DNA from: Marinicauda salina
Lineage (GTDB): Bacteria > Pseudomonadota > Alphaproteobacteria > Caulobacterales > Maricaulaceae
Assembly (NCBI RefSeq): GCF_003122085.1
Contig: NZ_QEXV01000003.1
Coordinates: forward strand, 1-64,000
Direction: 5' to 3'
Length of the DNA stretch: 64,000 nucleotides
How positions within the stretch are numbered: the first letter of the stretch is position 1; each line of letters opens with the position of its first letter. The position numbers and the translations under genes were made by a program. The notes under the pieces were generated by a model. It saw nothing but the letters and a program-made list of their open reading frames with translations. It had not been told where the DNA came from and searched no databases. Of this stretch, positions 37,033 to 46,051 are shown in pieces.

Positions 37033-38370
37033 TTACTCCGCCGCGGCCTTCTCGGCGCTGATCTCGAGACCGGGGAAACGCCGGCGGAAGCGTCCGGCGT
37101 CGGGCCCGGACAGCCGCGCCACGGCGAAGGTCGTCCCGCTCTCGGCGTCCACGCGCTCCTCGAGCACGTCGCCGTTCTCGTGAACCCAGGCGAGCGCCTG
37201 GGCGTCCTCGGGATCGGCGCGGAAGCGCAGCACCGTGTCGTCCATCGACAGGGCCTGCTCGACGAGCGCCATCAGCGCGTCGAGCCCCTCGCCCGTCGCC
37301 GCCGACATCACCGCGGCCGGCGGAACGCCGGGCCGTTTCGGCAGCCGCGCCCGCCATTCGATGTCGGCGCGGTCGGCTTCGGACAGCCGGTCGGCCTTGT
37401 TCCACGCCTCGATCACGCGCTGGCCGTGCTCGGCGCCGGCGTCGAGGGCGTCCAGAACCGCCTCGACATCGGCCTTGCGGCCTTCGTGGTCGGGATCGGA
37501 CACGTCGCGGACATGGACGAGGATGTCGGCCTCCCTCACCTCCTCCAGCGTGGCGCGGAACGCCGCGATCAGCTCGGTGGGCAGATCGGTGATGAAGCCC
37601 ACCGTGTCGGAGATCAGGATCTTGCGGCCCGAGGGCGAGCGGATCGCGCGCACGGTCGGGTCGAGCGTGGCGAAGGGCATGTCCTTCGCGAGCACCGCGG
37701 AATCCGCCAGGATATTGAAAATCGTGGATTTTCCGGCGTTCGTGTAACCCACGAGCGCGACCGTCGGCCAGGGCGCGGCGCGGCGGCGCTTGCGATGCAG
37801 CGCACGCGTGCGTTTGACGTCCTCGAGCTCGGCGCGGAGCTTCGCCATGCGCTCGGAGATCAGCCGCCGGTCGGTCTCGATCTGGGTCTCGCCCGGTCCG
37901 GCGAGGAAGCCGCGGCCGCCGCGCTGACGTTCAAGGTGGGTCCAGGTCCGCACCAGCCGCGAGCGCGCGTAGGTGAGACGCGCGAGTTCGACCTGGAGCC
38001 GGCCCTCCTTGGTGCTGGCCCGTTCGGCGAAGATCTCGAGGATGAGCCCGGTACGGTCGATGACCTTGGCGTTCCAGGCGCGCTCCAGATTGCGCTGCTG
38101 GACCGGCGTGAGCGCGGCGTCGATGACGACGGCGTCGGCGCCGAGCGCGACGATGCGGTCCTTGAGCATCGCCACCTTGCCGGACCCGAAATAAGTCGAC
38201 GGATCGAGCTTGCGCAGCTTCTCCTCGGCGCGGTCGACGATCTTCAGCCCGAGCGCCTCGGCGAGGCCGCACGCCTCCTCGAGGCGGGCTTCGGCGCGCG
38301 CGGGGTCGGCGTCAGGCGCGGCCGGATGAATGACCAGCGTGTTGTCAGAAGGCGCGGCGCGCTCGATCAA
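37033..38370 (-). CDS. hflX: Ribosome-associated GTPase HflX
   Basis: HflX splits stalled 70S ribosomes. The 445-residue protein has the HflX N-terminal domain ([12 protein letters not shown]), the glycine-rich linker [20 protein letters not shown] and the G domain: P-loop [15 protein letters not shown] as switch II, NKAD as G4. A short C-terminal domain follows. It overlaps the hfq stop by 4 bp, so translation is coupled; hfq-hflX is a classic alphaproteobacterial pair. Confidence 0.98.
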   Translation of the reverse strand: MIERAAPSDNTLVIHPAAPDADPARAEARLEEACGLAEALGLKIVDRAEEKLRKLDPSTYFGSGKVAMLKDRIVALGADAVVIDAALTPVQQRNLERAWNAKVIDRTGLILEIFAERASTKEGRLQVELARLTYARSRLVRTWTHLERQRGGRGFLAGPGETQIETDRRLISERMAKLRAELEDVKRTRALHRKRRRAAPWPTVALVGYTNAGKSTIFNILADSAVLAKDMPFATLDPTVRAIRSPSGRKILISDTVGFITDLPTELIAAFRATLEEVREADILVHVRDVSDPDHEGRKADVEAVLDALDAGAEHGQRVIEAWNKADRLSEADRADIEWRARLPKRPGVPPAAVMSAATGEGLDALMALVEQALSMDDTVLRFRADPEDAQALAWVHENGDVLEERVDAESGTTFAVARLSGPDAGRFRRRFPGLEISAEKAAAE

Positions 38371-38630
38371 TCCTCGTTATCTCCTTCGTCTTCGTCCTTG
38401 TCGCCCTCGAAGAGCTGAACCGGCTGACCGGGCATGATCGTCGAGATGGCGTGCTTGTAGACCAGCTGGATCTGACCCTCGCGCCGCAAGAGCACGCAGA
38501 AATTGTCGAACCAGGTCACCACGCCCTGAAGCTTCACGCCGTTGACGAGGAAGATGGTCAGCGGCGTCTTGCCCTTGCGGACCGTGTTGAGGAACACGTC
38601 CTGCAGGTTCTGTTTCTTGTCGTTCGCCAT
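38367..38630 (-). CDS. hfq: RNA chaperone Hfq
   Basis: This 87-residue protein forms hexameric rings that match sRNAs to mRNAs. Sm1 ([22 protein letters not shown], shown as two adjoining blocks) and Sm2 ([10 protein letters not shown]) are intact. The C-terminal tail is short and acidic ([13 protein letters not shown]), as in alphaproteobacteria. ATG 38630 gives [11 protein letters not shown] and follows AAGAAG; sequence upstream in the frame is not Hfq-like. Confidence 0.98.
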   Translation of the reverse strand: MANDKKQNLQDVFLNTVRKGKTPLTIFLVNGVKLQGVVTWFDNFCVLLRREGQIQLVYKHAISTIMPGQPVQLFEGDKDEDEGDNED

Positions 38631-38701
38631 GTTGTTTTCTTCTTGCAGCCCCGAAGCGCTTCCTTCCGCTAGGTAAACACAGCGCCGCCGCCCCGCAAGC
38701 T

Positions 38702-39568
38702 TCAAGCCCCTCCGTCCGCGCGCGCGGCGGCTTCGTAGAGCGCGCGCAGACGACGCGCCACGGGGCCGGGGCGGCCCTCCCCGATCGGCGCACCGTCCAG
38801 GCTCACCACCGGCGTGACGAAGCTCGTCGCCGAGGTGATGAACGCCTCCTTCGCCGCCTTCGCCTCGTCGAGGGTGAAGGCGCGCTCCTCGAAGGGTATC
38901 CCTTCGGCGTCGAGCGCCGCGCGCACCGTGCTCCGCGTGATGCCCGGCAGGATGCGCTGATCGAGATGGCGCGTCGTCAGCACGCCTTCGGCGGTGACGA
39001 TCCAGGCCGTGCTGGAGGCGCCTTCGGTGACCCGGCCCTCGTTATCGACGAACCAGGCCTCGTGGGCGCCCGCCTCCCGCGCGGCCTGCTTGGCCAGGAC
39101 GTTGGGCAGCAGCCCGACCGACTTGATGTCGCACCGCCCCCAGCGATTGTCGGGCGTCGAGACGATCCCGACGCCTTCGGCGGCCTTCTTCCCGGCGGCG
39201 GCCAGATCGGCGGACCGGGCGGTGACCACAAGCGTCGGCCGCGGCGCGGGGACCGGAAACGGATGATCCCGCGAGGCCGCGCCCCGCGTGATCTGGAGAT
39301 AGACCAGCCCGTCGCGAACCCGGTTGCGCCGCAGCGTCTCGCGCAGGACGACGTCGAGGGCGCGGGGCGTCATCGGCATCGGGATGCGAAGCTCGCCCAG
39401 CGAGCGCTCGAGACGCGCCATGTGGCCGGCGTGATCGAGGAACCGCCCGTCGCGCACCGACCAGACCTCGTAGACGCCGTCGGCGAACTGGAAGCCGCGA
39501 TCCTCGACGCCGATCGCGGGCGCGTCGACGGGCAGGTAGCGTCCGTTCACGTAGGCGATACGCGCCAT
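38702..39568 (-). CDS. dat: D-amino-acid transaminase (class IV aminotransferase)
   Basis: This PLP enzyme interconverts D-alanine and other D-amino acids with 2-oxoacids. The 288-residue protein matches the class IV fold: [22 protein letters not shown], the PLP lysine in [16 protein letters not shown], and [24 protein letters not shown] favours D-alanine aminotransferase over branched-chain or aminodeoxychorismate lyase forms. It lies 4 bp after trkH and 71 bp before hfq, a place where alphaproteobacteria often carry it. A link to D-Ala for cell wall is inferred. Confidence 0.9.
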   Translation of the reverse strand: MARIAYVNGRYLPVDAPAIGVEDRGFQFADGVYEVWSVRDGRFLDHAGHMARLERSLGELRIPMPMTPRALDVVLRETLRRNRVRDGLVYLQITRGAASRDHPFPVPAPRPTLVVTARSADLAAAGKKAAEGVGIVSTPDNRWGRCDIKSVGLLPNVLAKQAAREAGAHEAWFVDNEGRVTEGASSTAWIVTAEGVLTTRHLDQRILPGITRSTVRAALDAEGIPFEERAFTLDEAKAAKEAFITSATSFVTPVVSLDGAPIGEGRPGPVARRLRALYEAAARADGGA

Positions 39569-39572
39569 GAGC

Positions 39573-40964
39573 TCACTCCGGGGCGAAGACGGCGAAGACG
39601 GCGGCGGCGGCGGCGAGCACCTCCAGCCGGCCGAGAACCATGACGACCGACAATACGGCTAGCACGCCGGCTGGCTGCGCGCTGTAGTCCACGGCCGCGA
39701 GCGGTCCGGCGTTGGCGAGCGCCGCGCCGGTCATCAGCCAGCCGTCGGCGAAATCCGCGCCGGCGATCCCGGCGGCGATCGCGCCCAGCGCCAGGGTCGC
39801 GGGAAACGCCAGCGCGTAGACCCACACGCTCACGAGCGCCTCGCTGGTGGTCGCGCGCCCGCCGAGCCGGGTGCGCACCGCCGCGGAGGGATGCGCCAGC
39901 AGGTTCAGGTCGGCGCCCGCCCGGCGCGCCAGCAGGAGCACGCGCGACATCTTCAGCCCGCCGGCCGTGGAGATCACGCCGCCCCCGACCAAGGCCGTCA
40001 GCACCAGCAGCACCGGCGGCAGCACGTCGCCGCCGCTCGCGTATCCCGCCGTGGTGATCGCGAACACGCCGTCGAGGAAGCCGCCGGCGATCGCCGCCGG
40101 CCCGGCGACGAGCCAGGCGGTCACGGCCAGCGCGCCCGCGGCGGCGAGCAGACCGCGCAGCTCGCCGATGCGGCGGCTCATCCGCCGCCGGCTCAACAGT
40201 TCGTATTCGAGCGCGATGTTCCAGCCGCCGGCCAGCGACAGGGCGGCGAGGACGACCAGCCCGCCGAACGGCGCCCACTCGCCGACCGGGCCGGACTGCG
40301 GCGCGAACCCGCCGGTCGCCGCCCCCGACAGGGCGAGACAGAGCGCGTCGAAGGGTCTCACGCCGGCGATCAGCATGGCGACCCATCCCACCGCGGTCAG
40401 CCCGGCGTACACCCCGCCGATCCGGCGGCCCGCCCGACCGAAATTGGTGAACAGGTCCTCGCCCTCGACGGTGAGCAGGCTGGTGCGGTGCAGGTCGGCG
40501 CCGCGCGAGCCGAGCGCGGCGAACACGGTCACCGCGAAGATGACGCTGGCGTAGCCGCCCAGCCATTGCAGCAGGCTGCGCCACAGCACGATGCTGCGGG
40601 GCATGTCCTCGGGCACCAGCACCGTCGCCCCGGTCGTGGTGAGTCCGGAATAGGCCTCGAACGCGCCGCCCGCCGCCGATCCCGCCGCGGCGATCAGCGG
40701 CGGCGCCGCGATCAGCGGCGTGAGCGCCCAGCCGTAGAAGACGAGCCGCATCGCATCGTGTGGACCGGCGGCGCGCCGCGAGGCCTGCGTGCCCGCCAGC
40801 GCGACGCCGCCGGTGAACAGGCCGAGCGCGGCGGTGACGGCGAATCCGCGCGAGACAGCGGCCGCGCCTTCGAGCGCGGCGAGGCCCGCGAACGGCGCGG
40901 CGCTTGCGCCGAGGATGACGAAACACCAGCCAAGGGCCCGGAACAGGCGCGGGGAAAGGCGCAT
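39573..40964 (-). CDS. trkH: TrkH-family potassium uptake membrane subunit
   Basis: This 463-residue polytopic protein forms the ion path of a Trk system. The selectivity-filter loops are recognisable: YSGLTTTGATVL, SGAATGGFAP, AGGLKMSR and later ALANAGPLA. It overlaps the trkA stop by one base (TGATG), so the cytoplasmic NAD-binding regulator TrkA and TrkH are made together. It is slightly shorter than E. coli TrkH (483). Confidence 0.93.
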   Translation of the reverse strand: MRLSPRLFRALGWCFVILGASAAPFAGLAALEGAAAVSRGFAVTAALGLFTGGVALAGTQASRRAAGPHDAMRLVFYGWALTPLIAAPPLIAAAGSAAGGAFEAYSGLTTTGATVLVPEDMPRSIVLWRSLLQWLGGYASVIFAVTVFAALGSRGADLHRTSLLTVEGEDLFTNFGRAGRRIGGVYAGLTAVGWVAMLIAGVRPFDALCLALSGAATGGFAPQSGPVGEWAPFGGLVVLAALSLAGGWNIALEYELLSRRRMSRRIGELRGLLAAAGALAVTAWLVAGPAAIAGGFLDGVFAITTAGYASGGDVLPPVLLVLTALVGGGVISTAGGLKMSRVLLLARRAGADLNLLAHPSAAVRTRLGGRATTSEALVSVWVYALAFPATLALGAIAAGIAGADFADGWLMTGAALANAGPLAAVDYSAQPAGVLAVLSVVMVLGRLEVLAAAAAVFAVFAPE

Positions 40965-42337
40965 CAGAAGTATTCGAGGCTGACGCGGAACATCTGCTCG
41001 ACCTTCGAGACCGCCGGCTTCAGCGCGAACAGGAGGATGCGATCGTTCTCCTCGATCGTCACGTCATCGCGGCGGAAATAGACGCGATCGCCCCGCACCA
41101 GCGCGCCGACGCCCACGCCGTCGGGCAGCTCCATCCGGTGCAGCGACTTGCCGATCAAGGGCGACGTCGAGAGCGCCACGCCTTCGAGCGCCTCGGCCGC
41201 GCCGCCGCCGATCGTCTGCAGCCCGGTGATCCGCCCGCGCCGGATGTGCTGGAGAATGGTCGAGACCGTCACCGCGCGCGGATCGATCATGACGTCGATG
41301 TCGAGCGCGGTCTTGATCGGCTGGAAGGTCTGATCGTTGATCAGGGTGAGCGTGCGTTCCGCGCCTTCCCGGCGCGCCATGACGGCGCTCAGCAGGTTCA
41401 CCTTGTCGTCATTGGTCAGACACAGCGCGAGTTCGGCCTCCTCCACGCCCGCCTCGCGCAGGATCTGACGGTCCAGCCCGTCGCCATGCAGGACGACCGT
41501 CCGCCTCAGCGTGTCGGCGACCTCCTCGGCGCGCGTCTTGTCGCCTTCGATCACGCGCACCTTGACCCCGGAGACGCGCTCGAGCGCCTTGGCCACGTAG
41601 AGGCCGATATTGCCCGCGCCGACGATCACCACGCGCCGCGCCCGCGGAGCCGAGCGGCCGAAGACCTCGAGCGCGCGGCCGACATGGCCCGCCGCGACGC
41701 TGAGATAGACGTCGTCGCCGGCCACCAGCGGATCGCCGCCCTCGGGAATGAACAGCGAGCCTTCGCGCTCGATCCCGACAATGTCCAGACCGAGATCCGG
41801 GAACAATTCCAATATCTGGTTCCGGGAACTTCCTGCGACGGGCGAAGTCTGCTCGATGCGAACGCCCAGCAGCTGCACCCGGCTGTTGGCGAACGGCGCG
41901 GTCGTGAAGGCGCCGGGCGTCTCGAGGCGCTGCAAAATCGAGCGGCTGACCTCGAGCTCGGGCGAGATCGTCACGTCGATGGGCAGCGCGTCAGTGGCGA
42001 ACAGGTCGCTCCAGGCCTTCTCGAGATAGCTCTGCGCGCGCACGCGCGCGATGCGCATCGGCGTCTCGAACAGCGAGTGCGCGACCTGGCAGGCGACCAT
42101 GTTGGTCTCGTCGGAATAGGTCACCGCCACGAGCAGGTCGGCGTCGCGTCCGCCCGCCCGCTCGAGCACGTCGGGGTGCGAGCCGTGGCCGATCACGCCG
42201 CGCACGTCGAGATCGGTGGTGATCTTGTCGATGAGCTCGGCCGACCAGTCGACGACCGTCACCGCGTTGCCTTCGCCGGCAAGCTCCTTGGCGATGCCGT
42301 AGCCCACGCGCCCGGCTCCGCACACGACCGCTTTCAT
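40964..42337 (-). CDS. trkA: Trk potassium uptake regulator TrkA
   Basis: TrkA gates TrkH by binding NAD(H)/nucleotides. The 457-residue protein has the double RCK layout: an N-terminal Rossmann motif (MKAVVCGAGRVGYGIA), a TrkA-C domain, then a second Rossmann (VVIVGAGNIGLYVAKAL near residue 235) and second TrkA-C domain. It lies 19 bp after ntrX and immediately before trkH, the standard position in the ntr locus. Confidence 0.98.
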   Translation of the reverse strand: MKAVVCGAGRVGYGIAKELAGEGNAVTVVDWSAELIDKITTDLDVRGVIGHGSHPDVLERAGGRDADLLVAVTYSDETNMVACQVAHSLFETPMRIARVRAQSYLEKAWSDLFATDALPIDVTISPELEVSRSILQRLETPGAFTTAPFANSRVQLLGVRIEQTSPVAGSSRNQILELFPDLGLDIVGIEREGSLFIPEGGDPLVAGDDVYLSVAAGHVGRALEVFGRSAPRARRVVIVGAGNIGLYVAKALERVSGVKVRVIEGDKTRAEEVADTLRRTVVLHGDGLDRQILREAGVEEAELALCLTNDDKVNLLSAVMARREGAERTLTLINDQTFQPIKTALDIDVMIDPRAVTVSTILQHIRRGRITGLQTIGGGAAEALEGVALSTSPLIGKSLHRMELPDGVGVGALVRGDRVYFRRDDVTIEENDRILLFALKPAVSKVEQMFRVSLEYF

Positions 42338-42356
42338 GGTCTCGCCGCTCCGTGCG

Positions 42357-43757
42357 TCAGGATGCCTGTTCCTTGTCGGGATCGCGCTCCGGGTTGGTCA
42401 CGCCGAGCGTCTTGAGCTTCCGGTGAAGCGCCGAGCGCTCCATGCCGATGAAGGAGGCCGTGCGCGAAATGTTGCCGCCGAAGCGGGAGATTTGCGCGCG
42501 CAGATATTCGCGCTCGAAGCGCTCCCGCGCGTCCCTGAGAGGGAGCGCGATCATGCGCTCGGCGTCAAGCCCGCCGCCGCTCTCCCCGCCGCCGGCGACC
42601 TCGGACGGCAGCGCGTCGAGACTGACCGGTTCGTCGGCGTCGCCCGAGGCGAGGATCAGCAGCCGCTCCACGTTATTGCGCAGCTGGCGGACATTGCCCG
42701 GCCAGTCATGCGCCTGGAGCACCGCCATCGCGTCTTCCCCGACGCGCCGGCGCGGCAGACCCGACATCGCCGTGAGACGCTCGATGAAATGGTCGACCAG
42801 CATCGGAATATCGTCGCGCCGCTCGGCGAGGCTCGGCACCTCCAGCGGCACCACGGCGAGACGATGGAACAGGTCCTCGCGGAACCGCCCCTGCGCGATG
42901 AGCTCGCGCAGATCCCGCGCCGTCGAGGACAGCACGCGCACGTCGACCTCGACATCGCCGCTGCCGCCGACGCGGTGGAATCGTTGCTCGACGAGCATGC
43001 GCAGCAGCTTGCCCTGGGTGGCGATCGGCATGTCGCCGACCTCGTCGAGGAACAGCGTGCCGCCATGGGCCTGCTCGAGCAGGCCGACGCGCTCGACGCC
43101 GCCATCGGCGCGTTCGGTGCCGAACACCTCCGCCTCGACGCGATCGGGATCCATCATCGCCGCGCTCACCGCGACGAAGGGCCCCTCCTGGCGGGTGGAG
43201 TTGGCGTGGATGAGCCGGGCGATCAGCTCCTTGCCGCTGCCGGGCGGGCCTCCGATCAGCACGCGCGAATTGGTCGCCGCGACGCGCTCGATCATCTGAC
43301 GCAGCTGAACCGCGGCGGCGGACTCGCCGATGAATTCGTTCTGCATGCCCGACTTGGCGCGCAGCTCGGCGTTCTCCCGTCGCAGGCGGCTCGCCTCGAG
43401 CGCGCGCTCGACGGTCAGGAGCAGCTTGTCCGACTTGAACGGCTTCTCGATGAAATCGTACGCGCCCTTGCGGATGGCGGCGACGGCGGTCTCGATGGTG
43501 CCGTGGCCCGAGATCACGATCACCGGCAGATCCGGGTCGCCGGCCTTCATCTCGTCGAGCAGCTCGATGCCGTCCAGCCGGCTGCCCTGCAGCCAGACAT
43601 CGAGGACGAGCAGGGACGGCTTGCGCTGGCGGACCGCAGCGAGCGCCTCGTCGGCGTCGCCGGCGTAGCGGGGCTTGTAGCCCTCGTCCTCCAGCAGGCC
43701 TCCGATCAGATCCCGGATATCGATCTCGTCGTCGACGATCAGAACATCATGCGCCAT
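42357..43757 (-). CDS. ntrX: Response regulator NtrX, without GAFTGA motif
   Basis: This 466-residue regulator has a receiver domain with Asp53 (LVLDVW), an AAA+ domain with Walker A GPPGSGKE (170-177) and Walker B LFLDE (235-239), and a Fis-type HTH (NISRTASFIGMERSALHRKL). The L1 loop that normally contains GAFTGA and contacts sigma-54 is shortened to EVFGTERADGGVERVG, so classical sigma-54 activation is unlikely. NtrX proteins lacking GAFTGA are known in other alphaproteobacteria. ATG 43757 has GGAGG upstream with 10-base spacing; GTG 43766 overlaps the ntrY stop but sits too close to the SD. Confidence 0.95.
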   Translation of the reverse strand: MAHDVLIVDDEIDIRDLIGGLLEDEGYKPRYAGDADEALAAVRQRKPSLLVLDVWLQGSRLDGIELLDEMKAGDPDLPVIVISGHGTIETAVAAIRKGAYDFIEKPFKSDKLLLTVERALEASRLRRENAELRAKSGMQNEFIGESAAAVQLRQMIERVAATNSRVLIGGPPGSGKELIARLIHANSTRQEGPFVAVSAAMMDPDRVEAEVFGTERADGGVERVGLLEQAHGGTLFLDEVGDMPIATQGKLLRMLVEQRFHRVGGSGDVEVDVRVLSSTARDLRELIAQGRFREDLFHRLAVVPLEVPSLAERRDDIPMLVDHFIERLTAMSGLPRRRVGEDAMAVLQAHDWPGNVRQLRNNVERLLILASGDADEPVSLDALPSEVAGGGESGGGLDAERMIALPLRDARERFEREYLRAQISRFGGNISRTASFIGMERSALHRKLKTLGVTNPERDPDKEQAS

Positions 43758-43762
43758 CTGTC

Positions 43763-45979
43763 TCACGCCTCCGCGCGCGCGGCCGGGTCGGATCGCCCGC
43801 CGGCCAGATCAAGCAAGGGAAAGGCCAGTCGCACGATCGCCCCGGGCCCGTCCCCGGGCGGGTCGTCCAGCTCCAGACGTCCCCCGTGGTCCTCCATCAC
43901 CCGGCGCACGATCGCCAGGCCCAGCCCCGTGCCCTTCTCCCGGGTCGTCATGTAGGGCTCGGTGAGCCGGCTTCGGTCGGGCGTCGGCCAGCCGAGCCCG
44001 TCGTCGCGCACCTCGATGATCCCGAAACCCTCCTCGCTGCGAACCTCGACATCGATGCGTCCGCCCGATTTGGCCCCCTCGCCCTCCATCCGGGCGCTGA
44101 CGCTTTCGGCGGCGTTCTTGAGAATGTTCGCGAGCGCCTGCGAGGCCAGCCGGCTGTCGCACTCGACGGTGTGCGGGCCGTCGTCGCGATCCAGATTGAC
44201 CCGGAGCTGGGGCGACGCCACGCGCTGGGCGAACACCGCGCCCTGGGCGATATCGCCCAGATCGGCGGCCTCCATCTTCGGCGCCGGCATCCGGGCGAAG
44301 GAGGAGAACTCGTCAACCATCCGGCCGATATCGCTGACCTGGCGGACGATGGTCTCCACGCAGCGATCGAACGTGTCGAGATCGTCCTCTGCGAGCTGCT
44401 TGCGGTATTTCCGCCTGAGCCGCTCCGCCGACAGCTGGATCGGCGTGAGCGGGTTCTTGATCTCGTGGGCGATGCGGCGGGCGACGTCGCGCCAGGCGGC
44501 GTTGCGCTGGGCGCTGACTAGCCGCGTGACGTCGTCGAAGGTGATCACCAGGCCGCCGTTCTCGTCGCGTCCGGCGCGCACGTTGAGGTGGGTGAGCGCG
44601 CCGTCCGAACCGGCCAGGTCGATCTGGCGCTCGGCGATCTCGGCGGGCCGGCGGGTCGCCTCCTCCACGACGGGCAGGAAGACCGGCGCGGCCTGTTCGA
44701 GATGCTCGCCCACCAGCGAGTCCGGATCGATGTCGAGCAGGCTGGCCGCCGACCGGTTCACCAGCGTGATGCGCCCGGCCTCGTCGACGCCGATCACGCC
44801 CGCGCTCACGCCGGTCAGCACCGCCTCGATGAAGGCGCGGCGGCGCTCGGCTTCGGCGTTGGCGTCGAGCAGCGCGCTGCGCTGCGAATTGAGCTGGCGG
44901 GTCATCCGGTTGAACGCCCGTCCGAGCGCGGCGATCTCGTCATCGTCGCGGGGCACGTCGACGCGCGCGTCGAGATCGCCCCGGCGCACCCGCTCGGCGG
45001 CCGAGACCAGCCGGCCCACGGGCGTGACGACCCGGTTGGCCGCGGTGAGCGCCAGCCAGATCGCACCCACAAGGATCAACGCCGACGCCTCGGCGTAGAC
45101 GAGAATGAAGACCTCCCGCATCTGGCCTTCGCGCGCGACCGCCTGGCGGTAGGACATGGTCGCCTGTTCGGCCGCGGTCAGCAGGCTGAAATCGGCGTAC
45201 CAGACGACGTAGAGATAGGCGCCGTCATAGTTCGGCAGGTCGATCAGCATGCGCACATAGTCGGGCTCGTCCTCGCGCTGCACGGGATCGCTGACGCCGA
45301 TGTCCTCGTGCGCGAGATCGAACAGGCGCAGAGACGGCGCGGCGAAGGCCGGCGCGCCCGGCGCCTCGGCGCGCGCGAGGATCGTCGCCCGCTCATCGAT
45401 GACATAGGCCGCGGCGAACCCCCGGCCGATGGCCTGGCTGCGCAGATACTCGGCATACCGGATCCGGTTCTCCTGCAGCCCCCGGATCGCCTGGGGCTGC
45501 GACAGATCGTTCACCATGCCCAGCAGCTGCAATTCCGCGAGACTGAGCGTCAGCGGCGCCTGCTCGCGGGCCATCGCCGCGGTGGTCTCGACGAGCGTGT
45601 TCACCCGCTCGCCGAACCAGAACTCGACGCCGCGGCCGAGCACGAGCGCGTGGAAGGCCGCCATGAGCGCGGCCGGCGCGACGGCGGCGAGCGCGAACAG
45701 CGCGATGAAACGGATATGCAGACGCGGCGCGGGCTCGCCGAAGCGCCGGCCCATCAGCTTGCGCGCGGCGCGCGCGACCGCCGTGCCGGCGAGAGCCGCG
45801 ATCAGGACCGCGTTGACGGCGAGCAGACCGTAGAAGACCGCCCCGCCCTCGCCGACGGCGCCGGTCTCGGAAAGCGCCAGCAGCGCGAGCGCCACCAGAA
45901 GCAGCGACGAAACCGCGAACCCGGCCGCGAACAGCGAGACCCGACCGGCCCCGGCCAGTGAAATGCGACGTGGCGCCAA
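43763..45979 (-). CDS. ntrY: Sensor histidine kinase NtrY
   Basis: This 738-residue membrane kinase phosphorylates NtrX. There are about four N-terminal helices with an extracytoplasmic segment between the third and fourth, a HAMP domain (PVGRLVSAAERVRRGDLDAR), a PAS domain and HisKA with the phospho-His in RRIAHEIKNPLTP. HATPase motifs follow (NILKNAAESV, VRDDGLGWP, KGTGLGLAIV). All kinase motifs are intact. It is coupled to ntrX. NtrY/NtrX respond to redox or nitrogen status in relatives; the signal here is unknown. Confidence 0.97.
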   Translation of the reverse strand: MAPRRISLAGAGRVSLFAAGFAVSSLLLVALALLALSETGAVGEGGAVFYGLLAVNAVLIAALAGTAVARAARKLMGRRFGEPAPRLHIRFIALFALAAVAPAALMAAFHALVLGRGVEFWFGERVNTLVETTAAMAREQAPLTLSLAELQLLGMVNDLSQPQAIRGLQENRIRYAEYLRSQAIGRGFAAAYVIDERATILARAEAPGAPAFAAPSLRLFDLAHEDIGVSDPVQREDEPDYVRMLIDLPNYDGAYLYVVWYADFSLLTAAEQATMSYRQAVAREGQMREVFILVYAEASALILVGAIWLALTAANRVVTPVGRLVSAAERVRRGDLDARVDVPRDDDEIAALGRAFNRMTRQLNSQRSALLDANAEAERRRAFIEAVLTGVSAGVIGVDEAGRITLVNRSAASLLDIDPDSLVGEHLEQAAPVFLPVVEEATRRPAEIAERQIDLAGSDGALTHLNVRAGRDENGGLVITFDDVTRLVSAQRNAAWRDVARRIAHEIKNPLTPIQLSAERLRRKYRKQLAEDDLDTFDRCVETIVRQVSDIGRMVDEFSSFARMPAPKMEAADLGDIAQGAVFAQRVASPQLRVNLDRDDGPHTVECDSRLASQALANILKNAAESVSARMEGEGAKSGGRIDVEVRSEEGFGIIEVRDDGLGWPTPDRSRLTEPYMTTREKGTGLGLAIVRRVMEDHGGRLELDDPPGDGPGAIVRLAFPLLDLAGGRSDPAARAEA

Positions 45980-46051
45980 TACCCTTACCTCACGGTCGCG
46001 CGGCGGGCATCGTGGACCGGCTGTGACAGGATTTCAACGCAGCTGTTGCGC

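Noticed and set aside
42336-43955. 539-codon plus-strand open frame over ntrX and ntrY ends
   Set aside because: It is a GC-driven shadow of conserved minus-strand genes and has no recognisable motif.
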